DNA of 64,000 nt. Source: Nitrosospira multiformis. GTDB lineage: Bacteria > Pseudomonadota > Gammaproteobacteria > Burkholderiales > Nitrosomonadaceae. Below are positions 39,347-49,415 of the stretch, piece by piece; positions within the stretch are counted from its first letter, which is position 1; each line of letters opens with the position of its first letter. The translations under genes were made by a program, and so were the position numbers. The notes below the pieces were generated by a model that saw only the letters and a list, made by a program, of their open reading frames with translations, ran no database searches and was not told where the DNA came from. Location: positions 1 to 64,000 of the forward strand of contig NZ_FOHI01000008.1 in NCBI RefSeq assembly GCF_900111585.1. The letters run 5' to 3'.

Positions 39347-41326
39347 CTACAGAGGGGGTCTAACCCTAAGCTCTGGTTCCGGCTTGGGAATTGGTTTGAA
39401 TGGAATATTATTCTCCACCTCGAGCATTTCCGTCGCCAAGGCATTTAAAGCAGCTACTAACCTTTTATATGCATCCTTTTCTTTCTGAGTCATTGGTTCT
39501 TCATAACCAGGTGGAGGAGTCAGCATCCCACTTTCATCCGTGGCACAACTGAATTTTTGAAGCAAATCCTCCAGCTTTGTTGCGTACCTGCAGTCGTTAC
39601 CAAGTGCTTCCACTAAACCGGGGGTCCTCGCTTTCATCATCATGAGAAGATTATTGAATCGAACAAAACGATGCTGGTCCCAACCTGGTGCTTCCTCTCC
39701 CTGGGAGGGTTGAATTGCATAGCATTGGATGAGCTTATTAGCGGCGGCCTTACCGCGCTCAGCAAGCGTGTCGATTATAGGGGGTTCCATGTCCAGGTTC
39801 ATGCCTCCCTCTCCTTCCTTAAGCCTTACGCGGGCGACACGATCCCTGAAGCCGGGCATAAGCCTGACGGTATTGTCGTTCCAGTTCTGCATGGCATTAA
39901 CGATCGCGCTGATGAATCCCCCTAACCTGCCAGCGGGCTCAACCTTCTCCGCAAACAGACTCCAGGATTCCGCATAACCTTCATCATATATAGATGGTAA
40001 ATAAGATTCCTCCTGGCCATCTATTGCGGGTTCTAAATGGATCCCAAATGTAGGCCAAATTGGAACCAAGCCATCAAAAAGATGGATAGGAAAATTTGAA
40101 CTGATTCCTCCATCTGAAAACCAGCACCGGTGAAACTTCCGCTCCTCTGGTGAGAGATCAGGATCTAGAGCATATAGGGGAATGGCCGAGATTAAGAATG
40201 GAAAAGCAAGGCTCATTCGCGTAGCCAGCAGCACGGGAAAATTCTTTGGTTCTGGCAACTCGAGCATGTCCTTTCCGTCTTCTACTGACAGTGTCTTTTC
40301 CTTTGTCTCTTCCCCCGGAGTTGATTTTTCCTTTCTTTTTCTCTCTATCTCCGTAGGAGAATGATCCACCATCCACTTCACGACTTCAGGAGGAAAATAC
40401 TGCCGCATTTCCGCTTCAGTAAAATACAATCGCTCGTGGCCTTTGAAGCGACTCTCTCCAGTTTCTGGTTCGGCTAATGGAAAAACGTATGGCCGTCCGT
40501 GAGCAAGATTGGTTGAAAACATCTGGAGATCAATGGAACGCTTTGTTACCCCTTCTGGTATCTTGATCCAAGTAGGTGGAAATCCTTTTGCATTCCATAG
40601 GTCACCAAACGTTAAAGGGTCATCCTCCTTGCCCAGTCCCGCTGCCTTCTGAATCATGTCGTGCAACCAGGGTGTAAGAGCGTCAACATCTTTTTCCTCG
40701 GACATTCCGTTGCACAATCCGAATCCATTGGCAACCATTTTCTCCGTAATGTCCAAGTAAACCCAAGTGCCTATGCTCAGCGGCAGTGCAATGACCAGTA
40801 GTAAAAATGCAGCAAACCATGCTCCGCTTTGAGCAATTGCCCACGTTACTATTATCGAAAGTACGGTCGCAGGCCAATACGCTATCAGCAATCCCTTGAA
40901 TACACTGAACCACCGGCTTTTTGTGCTGCCCTTGTTTAGGGTTCTGACTAATACTGCAAATAACCGACGTGTACTTGGCTGCGGCTGAAACAGGCTGAGA
41001 AGCTTGCGTTTCCCCTTTTTTGCCTCGCTTCCCAGTTGCCTAGGAAGATTCTCAAGAAGATTGAAACCTTTGCGAGAGCCATTTTTTTCTCGGCGTTGAT
41101 ATTCAGCAGCTGCGGTAATTGCAGCTGCTATTGCACCGGCTGAGGTGCCCCCGATACCCCTGAAGCGATAATGATGTGATAACAAACTGATGGCACGCGG
41201 ATATACCACCCCACTCGTGATCCCCCCCTTCATTACCAAATCGCAGAAACGATCATCTGGCGGCTCGGAGCTCCCGAGTGTTGACACTTTCTCTCTAGTG
41301 ACGCCAACAATATTCTCTGCACTCAT
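39347..41326 (-). CDS. Membrane-anchored patatin-like phospholipase
   Basis: A 659-residue patatin. The oxyanion loop is VMKGGITSGVVYPRA (about 31-45), the nucleophile elbow GGTSAGAIAAA gives Ser62, and the catalytic dyad Asp is in WFSDGGISSNFP (Asp405). Between them lies an insertion with two strong hydrophobic segments (about 144-164 and 168-190), so the active site is probably held at the membrane. A charged Lys/Glu-rich loop follows (about 325-355). It would hydrolyse acyl esters of membrane lipids. Base composition looks more AT-rich than neighbouring genes, suggesting acquisition. It is divergent from a hydrolase-like pseudogene. Confidence 0.8.
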   Translation of the reverse strand: MSAENIVGVTREKVSTLGSSEPPDDRFCDLVMKGGITSGVVYPRAISLLSHHYRFRGIGGTSAGAIAAAITAAAEYQRREKNGSRKGFNLLENLPRQLGSEAKKGKRKLLSLFQPQPSTRRLFAVLVRTLNKGSTKSRWFSVFKGLLIAYWPATVLSIIVTWAIAQSGAWFAAFLLLVIALPLSIGTWVYLDITEKMVANGFGLCNGMSEEKDVDALTPWLHDMIQKAAGLGKEDDPLTFGDLWNAKGFPPTWIKIPEGVTKRSIDLQMFSTNLAHGRPYVFPLAEPETGESRFKGHERLYFTEAEMRQYFPPEVVKWMVDHSPTEIERKRKEKSTPGEETKEKTLSVEDGKDMLELPEPKNFPVLLATRMSLAFPFLISAIPLYALDPDLSPEERKFHRCWFSDGGISSNFPIHLFDGLVPIWPTFGIHLEPAIDGQEESYLPSIYDEGYAESWSLFAEKVEPAGRLGGFISAIVNAMQNWNDNTVRLMPGFRDRVARVRLKEGEGGMNLDMEPPIIDTLAERGKAAANKLIQCYAIQPSQGEEAPGWDQHRFVRFNNLLMMMKARTPGLVEALGNDCRYATKLEDLLQKFSCATDESGMLTPPPGYEEPMTQKEKDAYKRLVAALNALATEMLEVENNIPFKPIPKPEPELRVRPPL

Positions 41327-41731
41327 TATGCACCTCTGATTTTTAGTACTTTATTAAATAGGGCGGCTATTAGCATTAATTAAATAGGAACTCGATTCAA
41401 TGCTATTCATATTTCATTTATAGATTAGAAAATGGAGAAAACAATATATCCTCTTCTGGTCTCTTTGCACCAATTGGCTGGCAAACTGAAAACCTTCAAG
41501 CTCGATTCAGTCTATAAATAACTGTGTCACATTCAAAAAAGTTAGATTGAGATCGATATCCCCATAGAAATGGCGATATCCCGATACCCCTCTCTAGAAG
41601 AGAATCTAGCATTAAAAGAGCCATTCTTTTCTCTGCGCTACCTTAATGCACGATGCTCCTTTCGCTGGCTATTTGTGAAGGATCATCAATCATGTTGAAG
41701 TCGGTAAATAAAAGGACAGCCAAGGGGAAAT
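41327..41731. other. AT-rich intergenic region between patatin gene and pseudogene
   Basis: About 400 bp, visibly richer in A and T than the surrounding chromosome, with no convincing protein. It must carry the divergent promoters of the patatin gene and of the former rightward gene. The motif GATATC occurs twice about 25 bp apart near 41560-41590, but I do not assign it a function. Confidence 0.4.
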
Positions 41732-42571
41732 ATGGCTCTACCTACTCGGGATCGCCTTCCTTTAATTCTCATTCAGGGATTTGGAGGACTCGATGTTGAA
41801 GACGAAAAGCGGATTGCTTACCAAGGCTTCAACGACGGCACCGTCTATCTCAGGAGAGTTTGGTCCCACCTAAAACCGTAGTGATGGGCTTGTAAAACAA
41901 CAGTACGCGCAGATTCCCAAAGCGCCCCGTACTTTTATTCACAAGTGCCATGGAGAATTTGACTCACTTGTAACCGCTCGTGAATCTTTTGAAGTGGCGA
42001 TACGCTTCTTCTTCGGCAATGTCCGAGCGAGGCTCCGCCTTGTAAAGGCAAAAATCCTTCGCGGTCAGGATTTTTTCGGCAAAAGCGAATTCTTCTTCGG
42101 GGTTTCGATCAAACCACGCCGTGTCAACTTCGAACTATTCACCAAAGTGCCGAAGCTGAGAATTGCTACGGCCTGTTCCACAAAGATAACCTGAGCGATG
42201 ACAAGTCGCTTTTTCGTGGGCCGGGCCTGATCGCCTGATCTGGAAGGGTATCTTGATACCAGTTCAATCCTGGAAGACAAGAGCATTACAGTAAAAGATA
42301 TGGTTATGCGCTTGGACGTCTACCTGGGCGAACGAGATATCTACGGGGTGGGATTTTCGGACAACGTGATTTTCCGAAAACAATACTACTTGCGCGCGCT
42401 CTTGAACAACCCCTTCACTATGTACATCCATGCTGACGAGCCGTTCGCTCAACCTGATTTCCAGGCTTCACATCGGACGAGATGAGAAAAGTACGTGGCG
42501 GGTGGGAATTCAAAGTTAAGGGGACCGGATTTGAGGCTACGCGAGGGTGGAGTTCGACCAAATACCTATAG
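41732..42571 (+). pseudogene. Broken gene for a possible alpha/beta hydrolase (lipase-like) protein
   Basis: A start with an AAGGGG site at 41732 gives RLPLILIQGFGGLDVEDEK then IAYQGFNDGTVYL, reminiscent of a lipase N-terminus, and stops at 41879. A second frame (about 41877-42140) continues QIPKAPRTFIHKCHGEFDSL and RGQDFFGKSEFFFGVSIKP. A +1 shift then gives HQSAEAENCYGLFHKDNLSD; another gives EGYLDTSSILEDKSITVKDM and GERDIYGVGFSDNVIFRKQY; a last piece ends GTGFEATRGWSSTKYL and TAG at 42571. So one ancestral reading frame is split by a deletion near 41860 and at least three frameshifts. The family call is tentative. Confidence 0.68.
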
Positions 42572-42681
42572 GAGGACTCCCGGTGTGAGTTTCGGGAGAG
42601 AACTACAGAGAATTGATAAGCTCTGCTACAGTTTTATTAAAAACCAGAGAAACAAGAGCCGGAGGCGGCAACTTTTCGGCG

Positions 42682-43590
42682 CTATGTCCTGGGTCTTGAT
42701 TCAGTCGTCAGCCGTGACAATTCAACGCGATTACGCCCAGCCTCTTTTGCTTGATAGAGAGCTTGATCGGCGGCTGCGATAAGCTCACTTATATCATTAA
42801 CCTGTCCACAACTCGTCGCGATACCTATGCTCACAGTCATGTCAATTTGTCCTGCACGGCTGTTGACAGGCTCGCTCCTGATGGAGCTACAGATTCTTTC
42901 GCCCAGGGCCATGGCCTCGCTCCTGTCACAACCCGATGCCGTAATGAGAAATTCCTCGCCTCCATAGCGTCCGATCCGGTCATAACCCCGCAATACACCT
43001 GACATACGGCGGGCTGCCTCTTGCAGTATTTCGTCGCCCGTTAGATGCCCATAGGTATCGTTGATTCGCTTGAAGTGATCGAGATCCGCCATCATCACGC
43101 TCGTGCAGATATCCTGACGCGCTCCTCGCTTCAACTCCTTCTGCAGATAATCCATGATAGAGGCTCGGTTCCATACGCCCGTCAGATAATCCCGCGTGGC
43201 CTGGATATGTAGCTTTTGATGCAGGCCAAGTATTCGTTCAGCCACCCGTAGCCGAGCTGCCAGCTGTTCTTCATCGAACGGTTTGGTAATGAAATCATCC
43301 GCCCCTGCGTCCATGCCTTCGAGATAGCTGCCCTTGCTGTCCAGCGCCGTAAGAAGGATGATGTAGGTATATTGCAGGCTAGGTTCGCTGCGAATCATTC
43401 TGCATAACTGCAGACCATCGATATCAGGCATCATCCAGTCGGAGATGAGCAGCGGATATTCGTCCTTTTGCCAGGCTTCCCATGCCTTACGCCCATCCTC
43501 TACTGCCGTTACGGCATGGCCCAATTTCCTGAGGGTGGCGGCAAACAACAGGCGCGAGGTCGTGTCGTCTTCGGCAATAAGTATCTTCAT
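42682..43590 (-). CDS. Response-regulator diguanylate cyclase (REC-GGDEF)
   Basis: About 302 residues: an N-terminal receiver (1-120; acceptor Asp in PLLISDWMMPDIDG) and a C-terminal GGDEF domain with an active-site RYGGEEFLITAS. The product-inhibition I-site is present as RGYD exactly five residues before GGEEF, so the enzyme should make c-di-GMP and be feedback-inhibited. The ATG at 43590 overlaps the stop of the hybrid kinase gene by 4 bp and has a GGAGG site, so the two are translationally coupled and likely partners. A longer frame from 43620 is less likely. Confidence 0.88.
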   Translation of the reverse strand: MKILIAEDDTTSRLLFAATLRKLGHAVTAVEDGRKAWEAWQKDEYPLLISDWMMPDIDGLQLCRMIRSEPSLQYTYIILLTALDSKGSYLEGMDAGADDFITKPFDEEQLAARLRVAERILGLHQKLHIQATRDYLTGVWNRASIMDYLQKELKRGARQDICTSVMMADLDHFKRINDTYGHLTGDEILQEAARRMSGVLRGYDRIGRYGGEEFLITASGCDRSEAMALGERICSSIRSEPVNSRAGQIDMTVSIGIATSCGQVNDISELIAAADQALYQAKEAGRNRVELSRLTTESRPRT

Positions 43591-46500
43591 GACCGAGTTG
43601 CCTCCGGCAGCGCTACGCAATGGGGATCTGCCTGGGTAATTTCATGCTGCACGCGTCCAAATTCCATTTCAATTTGCTCAATCAAAGTGACTGCTCCAGT
43701 CATGTCGCCGGCTTTGCCTGCAAGCTCCAGCTTTTGAGCCATATCCGCCATGGAATGCGCACCGATATTGGCGCTGGCGCCTTTGATGGCATGAGCAGTC
43801 TTGTACAGAAGTTCCATATTTCTTCCTGCCAGGGCCTCCTTCAGCGCATCGATGCGCTCCGCCCCATCGCTCAGAAACGATGCGAATATCTGGGTAATCA
43901 AGGATGGGTCCGTCGCTTCCGCGAGCGATCGAAGTCTCGCAACGACTTCCGCATTCAATGCAGAGGATGCGGAAGACATCGAAAGGGATGAAGAAACAGG
44001 TAGAGAGGAAGAGACTATTGGTGGGGAATGATTCGGGGTGCTGCCTGCCATCGACTTTTCATGCCTTGCCGTGGGAGGAGGTGTTTCACTTTTCTGCCCC
44101 TGTTCCCTGCCCGGCATCCAGCGCTTCAACGCTGCCGCAAAGTCCTCCAGCTTTACCGGTTTGCTGATGTAATCGTCCATGCCCGCGCGCAGGCAACGTT
44201 CTCGATCACCCTGCATGGCTTGTGCCGTTACCGCAATGACGGGAAGCCGCGATTTGCTGTCGAGCCGCCGGCGAAGTGCGGCAGTGGCTTCAAAACCATC
44301 CATCTCTGGCATCTCGCAATCCATAAACACCATATCATAGAGGAATGCATCCACCATCTCCATGGCTTCCCGCCCATTAGCGGCAACATCCACCACACAG
44401 CCCAGATTGCGCAATATCATCGCTCCGACGATCTGATTAGTAGCATTGTCCTCAGCAAGCAGCACGCGGGTACCGGCAAACAGACAATTCGAGTCGGCGG
44501 CCTGCATCTCGGGATTCACCGGGAAGAAAGGCTGACTGATGAGATTTATAGTTCGCTGATGGCGTTGCGCGTCCCAGATATTTACCAGAGTCGACAGCAA
44601 TTCCGATTGCCGCGCCGGCTTGACCAGATAGGCCGCGAAGCCGATCTTCTGAAGCCGCTCTCTGAGATCGCCTTCTTGTCCCAGGGAACTCAACATCACC
44701 AGATGAATGCTGCGGAGCAAGGGGTCCGCCTTGATGGTCCGGCCCAGCATTTCTCCGTCCATATCTGGCATCTGATGATCAAGGATTGCAATCCTGTAGG
44801 GATCGCCGGAGGCGTGAGATGTGTGCAAAGCCCGCAAGGCTTCTGCCCCGGACGCGCAGCTGCCGATACGCATCCTCCAGCTGCGCAGCTGCTCTTGCAG
44901 GACCAGGCGATTAGCTGAGTTATCATCCACAATCAGCACCCGAACATGTGTCAGGTCCACGTGCAGACCCACATCCGTCGGCCAATCTTTCTGCAAGACC
45001 AAAGGCAGCGTAAACCAGAACGTTGATCCAGCGCCCACCCGGCTCTTCGCAGCGATGGCACCCCCCATTAGCTGGACCAGCTGCTTGCTGATAGCCAGTC
45101 CCAGGCCTGTCCCCCCATAACGCCGCGTGGTAGAGGCATCTGCCTGCGTGAATTTGTCGAAGATGCTTTGCAGCTTATCTGGCGCGATTCCCAGTCCGCT
45201 ATCTTCGATGCTGATGCGGAGTGATACTTCATCTTCACTGAGAGCCTCGGCTTCTACATCGATGAGTACGTGGCCCTTGTCTGTAAACTTGATTGCATTG
45301 TTGGTCAAGTTTATCAGTACCTGGCGAATGCGTCCCAGGTCGCCGAATACATAACGCGGCACATTCGGCAGGTAACGTACTATTACATTCACATTTGCCT
45401 TTCTTGCCGGCTGCATGGCAACCATGCTGGCTACTTCTTCAACGGCCTGAAGCAGATCAAAAGGAACCGGTGAAATAACGAGTTTACCGGCCTCGATTTT
45501 GGAGAAATCGAGAATGTCATTGATTATGGAAAGCAGCGTCTCGCCACTCGCGCGCGCCAGTCCCGCCAGCTCGCGCTGTGATGCGGTTAGCGTGGTGTTC
45601 AAAAGCAGCCCGACTGCGCCAAGCACGCCATTCATCGGTGTGCGGATCTCGTGACTCATATTTGCCAGAAACTCGCTTTTGGCCCGGTTGGCAGCCTCTG
45701 CCGCTTTTCGGGCATTATGGAGCTCTCTCTCGATATTCTTCCTTGCGGTGATATCCTGGCCCGAAAAATAGAATTCACGGACATCCTGCGCAGCAGCTAT
45801 ATTCCACAAGACCCAGCGGAAGGAGCCATCCTTACAGCGCATCTGGCTTTCAAAGGAAACATTGCTACCCATGACAAGCTTGTCCAGCTCTGCCGTCGTA
45901 TCTGCGCGTGAACCGGAGAAGACAAGGTCCATAAAAGGTTTGGACAGCAGTTCTTCCTCCGAATAGCCAAAAACTTTGGTCCAGGCTGCATTCACCCGCT
46001 TGAAACGATTATCGAACCCGGAAATCGCAAGAAAGTTGAGAGACTGATTAAAATAGCGATCACGTTCAGCCTGAGCTACGATGAAGGCGCGGGAAAGGCT
46101 GCCTATCTCGTCGTTCGAATCAATGTAGAAACTGGGCGAGCTGCTCGCCTCTCCGATATTCCTGGCTTTATCTTCGAGCCATGCAAGATTCTGCACCTTC
46201 CGACGCACGACACGATACGAAAAGGCGAACCAGGCCATGAGAAAGGCAAGCATGAAGAACACGCCGGATATGTAGAGATTGGCGCGGTTTTGGGCGAGGG
46301 TCGCGGTATTGCGGGTACGCTTGTCGAGCAATTCATGAAACTCGTTCAACAAACGCATGATCTCAGCCTTGGCCGTATGGTAGCTCTCATCATGCAGCAG
46401 GCTGTTGGCCAATGCAGCGTCGGGAGCCCCCTTCACGTTGAATTCTCCGGCTGAATCCTGAAATAGCCCTTTCATTGCATTGAATGCCTTGTGCTCTCGC

Positions 46501-46943
46501 TCCGTCAACTGGTTTGAGCGACTCTCGGCTTTCGTAAGTTTCGCAAGCTCAGCCGCCGTAAATCCGAGTTTCTTTATTTGCGATCTCAAGGAAATCCTGC
46601 GCCCGGGCGCGGACTCCGGGGTCAAATGACCGAGGATCAAATCCCAGTGGCCGCGCTCGTAATGCAGCGGGCGTTCCTTGTCGCCGTTGCGGATGGCCAG
46701 TATATCGAAGTAGATTTGCTCAAACTTTGGGTTGCCTGTGGCGACATAGGCACGAGCCGTGCGGGTCAAGTCATCGGAAGATTGGCGCAGCTCATCCACT
46801 GCAAGGAAGGCGGCATAGCGCACGTTTTCGGCCTCATTCAGTTTCCGGAGCTCGAAGAAACGAAGCGCAACAAACAGGGTAAGCAGGGAAATAAGTACTC
46901 CGGTTACGAAGTAAAAAATATAACTCATTTTCCGAATTGTCAT
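43587..46943 (-). CDS. BarA-like hybrid sensor histidine kinase
   Basis: An 1118-residue kinase. A membrane helix (about 8-28), a periplasmic helical sensor (to about 230) and a second helix (about 233-253) are followed by a PAS domain (about 310-420), HisKA (LANMSHEIRTPMNG), ATPase (NLTNNAIKFTD, GGTGLGLAISKQL), two receivers (Asp in AILDHQMPDMDG and FMDCEMPEMDG) and a C-terminal Hpt (AHAIKGASANIGAHS). This is a full phosphorelay in one protein; the final receiver may be the coupled REC-GGDEF protein. The start has an AAGGAG site. A MITE-like element begins only 15 bp upstream of the start codon and must influence its promoter. Confidence 0.88.
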   Translation of the reverse strand: MTIRKMSYIFYFVTGVLISLLTLFVALRFFELRKLNEAENVRYAAFLAVDELRQSSDDLTRTARAYVATGNPKFEQIYFDILAIRNGDKERPLHYERGHWDLILGHLTPESAPGRRISLRSQIKKLGFTAAELAKLTKAESRSNQLTEREHKAFNAMKGLFQDSAGEFNVKGAPDAALANSLLHDESYHTAKAEIMRLLNEFHELLDKRTRNTATLAQNRANLYISGVFFMLAFLMAWFAFSYRVVRRKVQNLAWLEDKARNIGEASSSPSFYIDSNDEIGSLSRAFIVAQAERDRYFNQSLNFLAISGFDNRFKRVNAAWTKVFGYSEEELLSKPFMDLVFSGSRADTTAELDKLVMGSNVSFESQMRCKDGSFRWVLWNIAAAQDVREFYFSGQDITARKNIERELHNARKAAEAANRAKSEFLANMSHEIRTPMNGVLGAVGLLLNTTLTASQRELAGLARASGETLLSIINDILDFSKIEAGKLVISPVPFDLLQAVEEVASMVAMQPARKANVNVIVRYLPNVPRYVFGDLGRIRQVLINLTNNAIKFTDKGHVLIDVEAEALSEDEVSLRISIEDSGLGIAPDKLQSIFDKFTQADASTTRRYGGTGLGLAISKQLVQLMGGAIAAKSRVGAGSTFWFTLPLVLQKDWPTDVGLHVDLTHVRVLIVDDNSANRLVLQEQLRSWRMRIGSCASGAEALRALHTSHASGDPYRIAILDHQMPDMDGEMLGRTIKADPLLRSIHLVMLSSLGQEGDLRERLQKIGFAAYLVKPARQSELLSTLVNIWDAQRHQRTINLISQPFFPVNPEMQAADSNCLFAGTRVLLAEDNATNQIVGAMILRNLGCVVDVAANGREAMEMVDAFLYDMVFMDCEMPEMDGFEATAALRRRLDSKSRLPVIAVTAQAMQGDRERCLRAGMDDYISKPVKLEDFAAALKRWMPGREQGQKSETPPPTARHEKSMAGSTPNHSPPIVSSSLPVSSSLSMSSASSALNAEVVARLRSLAEATDPSLITQIFASFLSDGAERIDALKEALAGRNMELLYKTAHAIKGASANIGAHSMADMAQKLELAGKAGDMTGAVTLIEQIEMEFGRVQHEITQADPHCVALPEATRS

Positions 46944-46958
46944 CGATCTCCTTCCTTG

Positions 46959-47294
46959 GGAACCGCTGAATAAATCCCTCGCAGGCGCAACGGAGGGCTT
47001 TGCGGGATGAGATGCACGAGAGGCGAGGACCTCGGAGAGAGGAGCAGTGTCTTGCCAGGAAGATGCAGCCTCGCAGCAGGATGCTGGCGCTCCAGCTTCG
47101 GTCTTGCGCGGTCGTTACACCACTGCCCCATCCGCTTCGCGGAATCCTCGGGCTCGCTTTGGGGCGCCACTTCCCAGCGCTCCTTGGCATCGCTATAACA
47201 CTTAAATGCGCAAGCTGCGACCTTCTTCGCGCGCCTCGTGATCATCGCGATTTTAACAGCAACGCGCACTGCGGAGGATTTGTTCAGTGATTCC
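46959..47294. mobile_element. 336-bp MITE-like element with terminal inverted repeats
   Basis: Left end GGAACCGCTGAATAAATCC (46959) and right end, read on the other strand, GGAATCACTGAACAAATCC (47294) form imperfect inverted repeats that continue into CTCGCA/TCCGCA; 15 of 18 positions match over the core from CTGAA to CGCA. The termini share TGAATAAATC with the IS903 group of IS5, as I recall it. No transposase is encoded; the longest frame (leftward, about 109 codons) has no features I recognise. Related ends occur at 25461 and 53648. No clear target duplication is visible. Confidence 0.65.
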
Positions 47295-47797
47295 TTAGAT
47301 TTCGTCCCGGCTGGAATTGCCCGTTCCGGCCTTGAATGGAGCTGGCGTGCGCATCAAAGGGAACTGAGCTTTTTAGCGGAGGTCGAACTCGAATCTCAAA
47401 AAAATTCATGGACTCCCTGTTCAATCAACACCTGAGGCAATGATCTTCTTTCCGCGCGCCTGGTCTGGTCTGTACCTGGCTTTTCAAGCCGCCTCTTAAT
47501 ACCGCTATCAGATAACAAAAGCAAGTTCCAAGCAACTGGAGTATCTTACAGGTGCATAGTGATAATGAGGCGGAGGAGCATAGTGCCAAATGAATGATCC
47601 TTGAGGCAACAAGATTTGCCCGCTCTTCCCAACCGTGCCTCTACTGACTATCATCTCACCTCCGCTGCCTTCTCTTCCCCCATTTCCTTGCCGGAGCAGA
47701 GGATCAACCAATAGGCAAGGCGATTTCCAACCTTTCCTGAATAGGATGAGTTGCAAAGAAGGTCGGTCGCTGCCAGAATTAAGAACTCACTTCCATA
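47295..47797. other. Intergenic region upstream of phoH
   Basis: About 500 bp without a recognisable gene. It includes the DNA just outside the MITE-like element and the new leader of phoH. A leftward frame of 82 codons (47508-47756) ends in a His/Tyr/Pro-rich tail, but nothing supports its being expressed. Confidence 0.4.
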
Positions 47798-48773
<976 letters not shown>

Positions 48774-48790
<17 letters not shown>

Positions 48791-49343
48791 TTCTACGGGG
48801 ACCCCCGATAGCATTGTGCACCCCAAGCCGAAACCGGCGAAATTGAAAATGACTGTCCAATATGCGACTTCCACACGAGAGCCGCTTCCTCCCAGAGCCT
48901 TGCTTCGTAAATGGGTCAAAGCGGCTCTGGCGCATGATGCGGAAATCGCATTACGCATCGTGGACGAAGAGGAAGGCCGCCGCCTCAACCGGGACTTTCG
49001 CAACAAGGATTATGCAACCAATGTCCTGACCTTCGTTTACAGGGATGGGCAAATTGATCCTGAGGTTCCACTCGGAGAAAAGCAAGATGCTTACCCTCTG
49101 ACCGGCGATATCGTACTCTGTGCGCCGGTAGTGGAAAATGAAGCAGGTCAGCAGCAAAAGGATCTGATGGCGCATTATGCGCATTTGACAGTGCATGGAG
49201 TCCTGCATCTGCAGGGCTATGATCATCAGGAGGATGAGGATGCCAAAAACATGGAGGAAACGGAAACCCGGATTCTCGCGTGGTTGGGATATGAGGATCC
49301 TTATGCAGGCTATCAGTCGGCGGAAGCGGTGGATTGTGGATAA
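48774..49343 (+). CDS. ybeY: Endoribonuclease YbeY
   Basis: A zinc-dependent RNase for 16S rRNA 3'-end maturation and ribosome quality control. The metal-binding motif is complete: HLTVHGVLHLQGYDHQED (three His). About 189 residues from the ATG at 48774, which overlaps the end of phoH by 17 bp. An ATG at 48849 (164 residues) fits the usual family length slightly better; neither has a strong ribosome-binding site. Position between phoH and corC is conserved across proteobacteria. Confidence 0.92.
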
Positions 49344-49415
49344 TGCGAGCACAGTTGATGGCTGACCGCGAGATTTCAACGGATTGGATTTTTATGGCTA
49401 TGTTAACTTTTACAA

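Noticed and set aside
39347-46943. Patatin plus nucleotide-signalling genes as a CBASS-type defence system
   Set aside because: There is no CD-NTase, no cap2/cap3-like gene and the signalling enzyme is a two-component diguanylate cyclase coupled to a BarA-like kinase. Proximity alone does not support defence.
46940-47269. A 109-codon leftward frame inside the MITE-like element as a gene
   Set aside because: No recognisable domain, its start lies in the element's right end, and it runs out of the left end into the kinase leader; the element has no known coding capacity.
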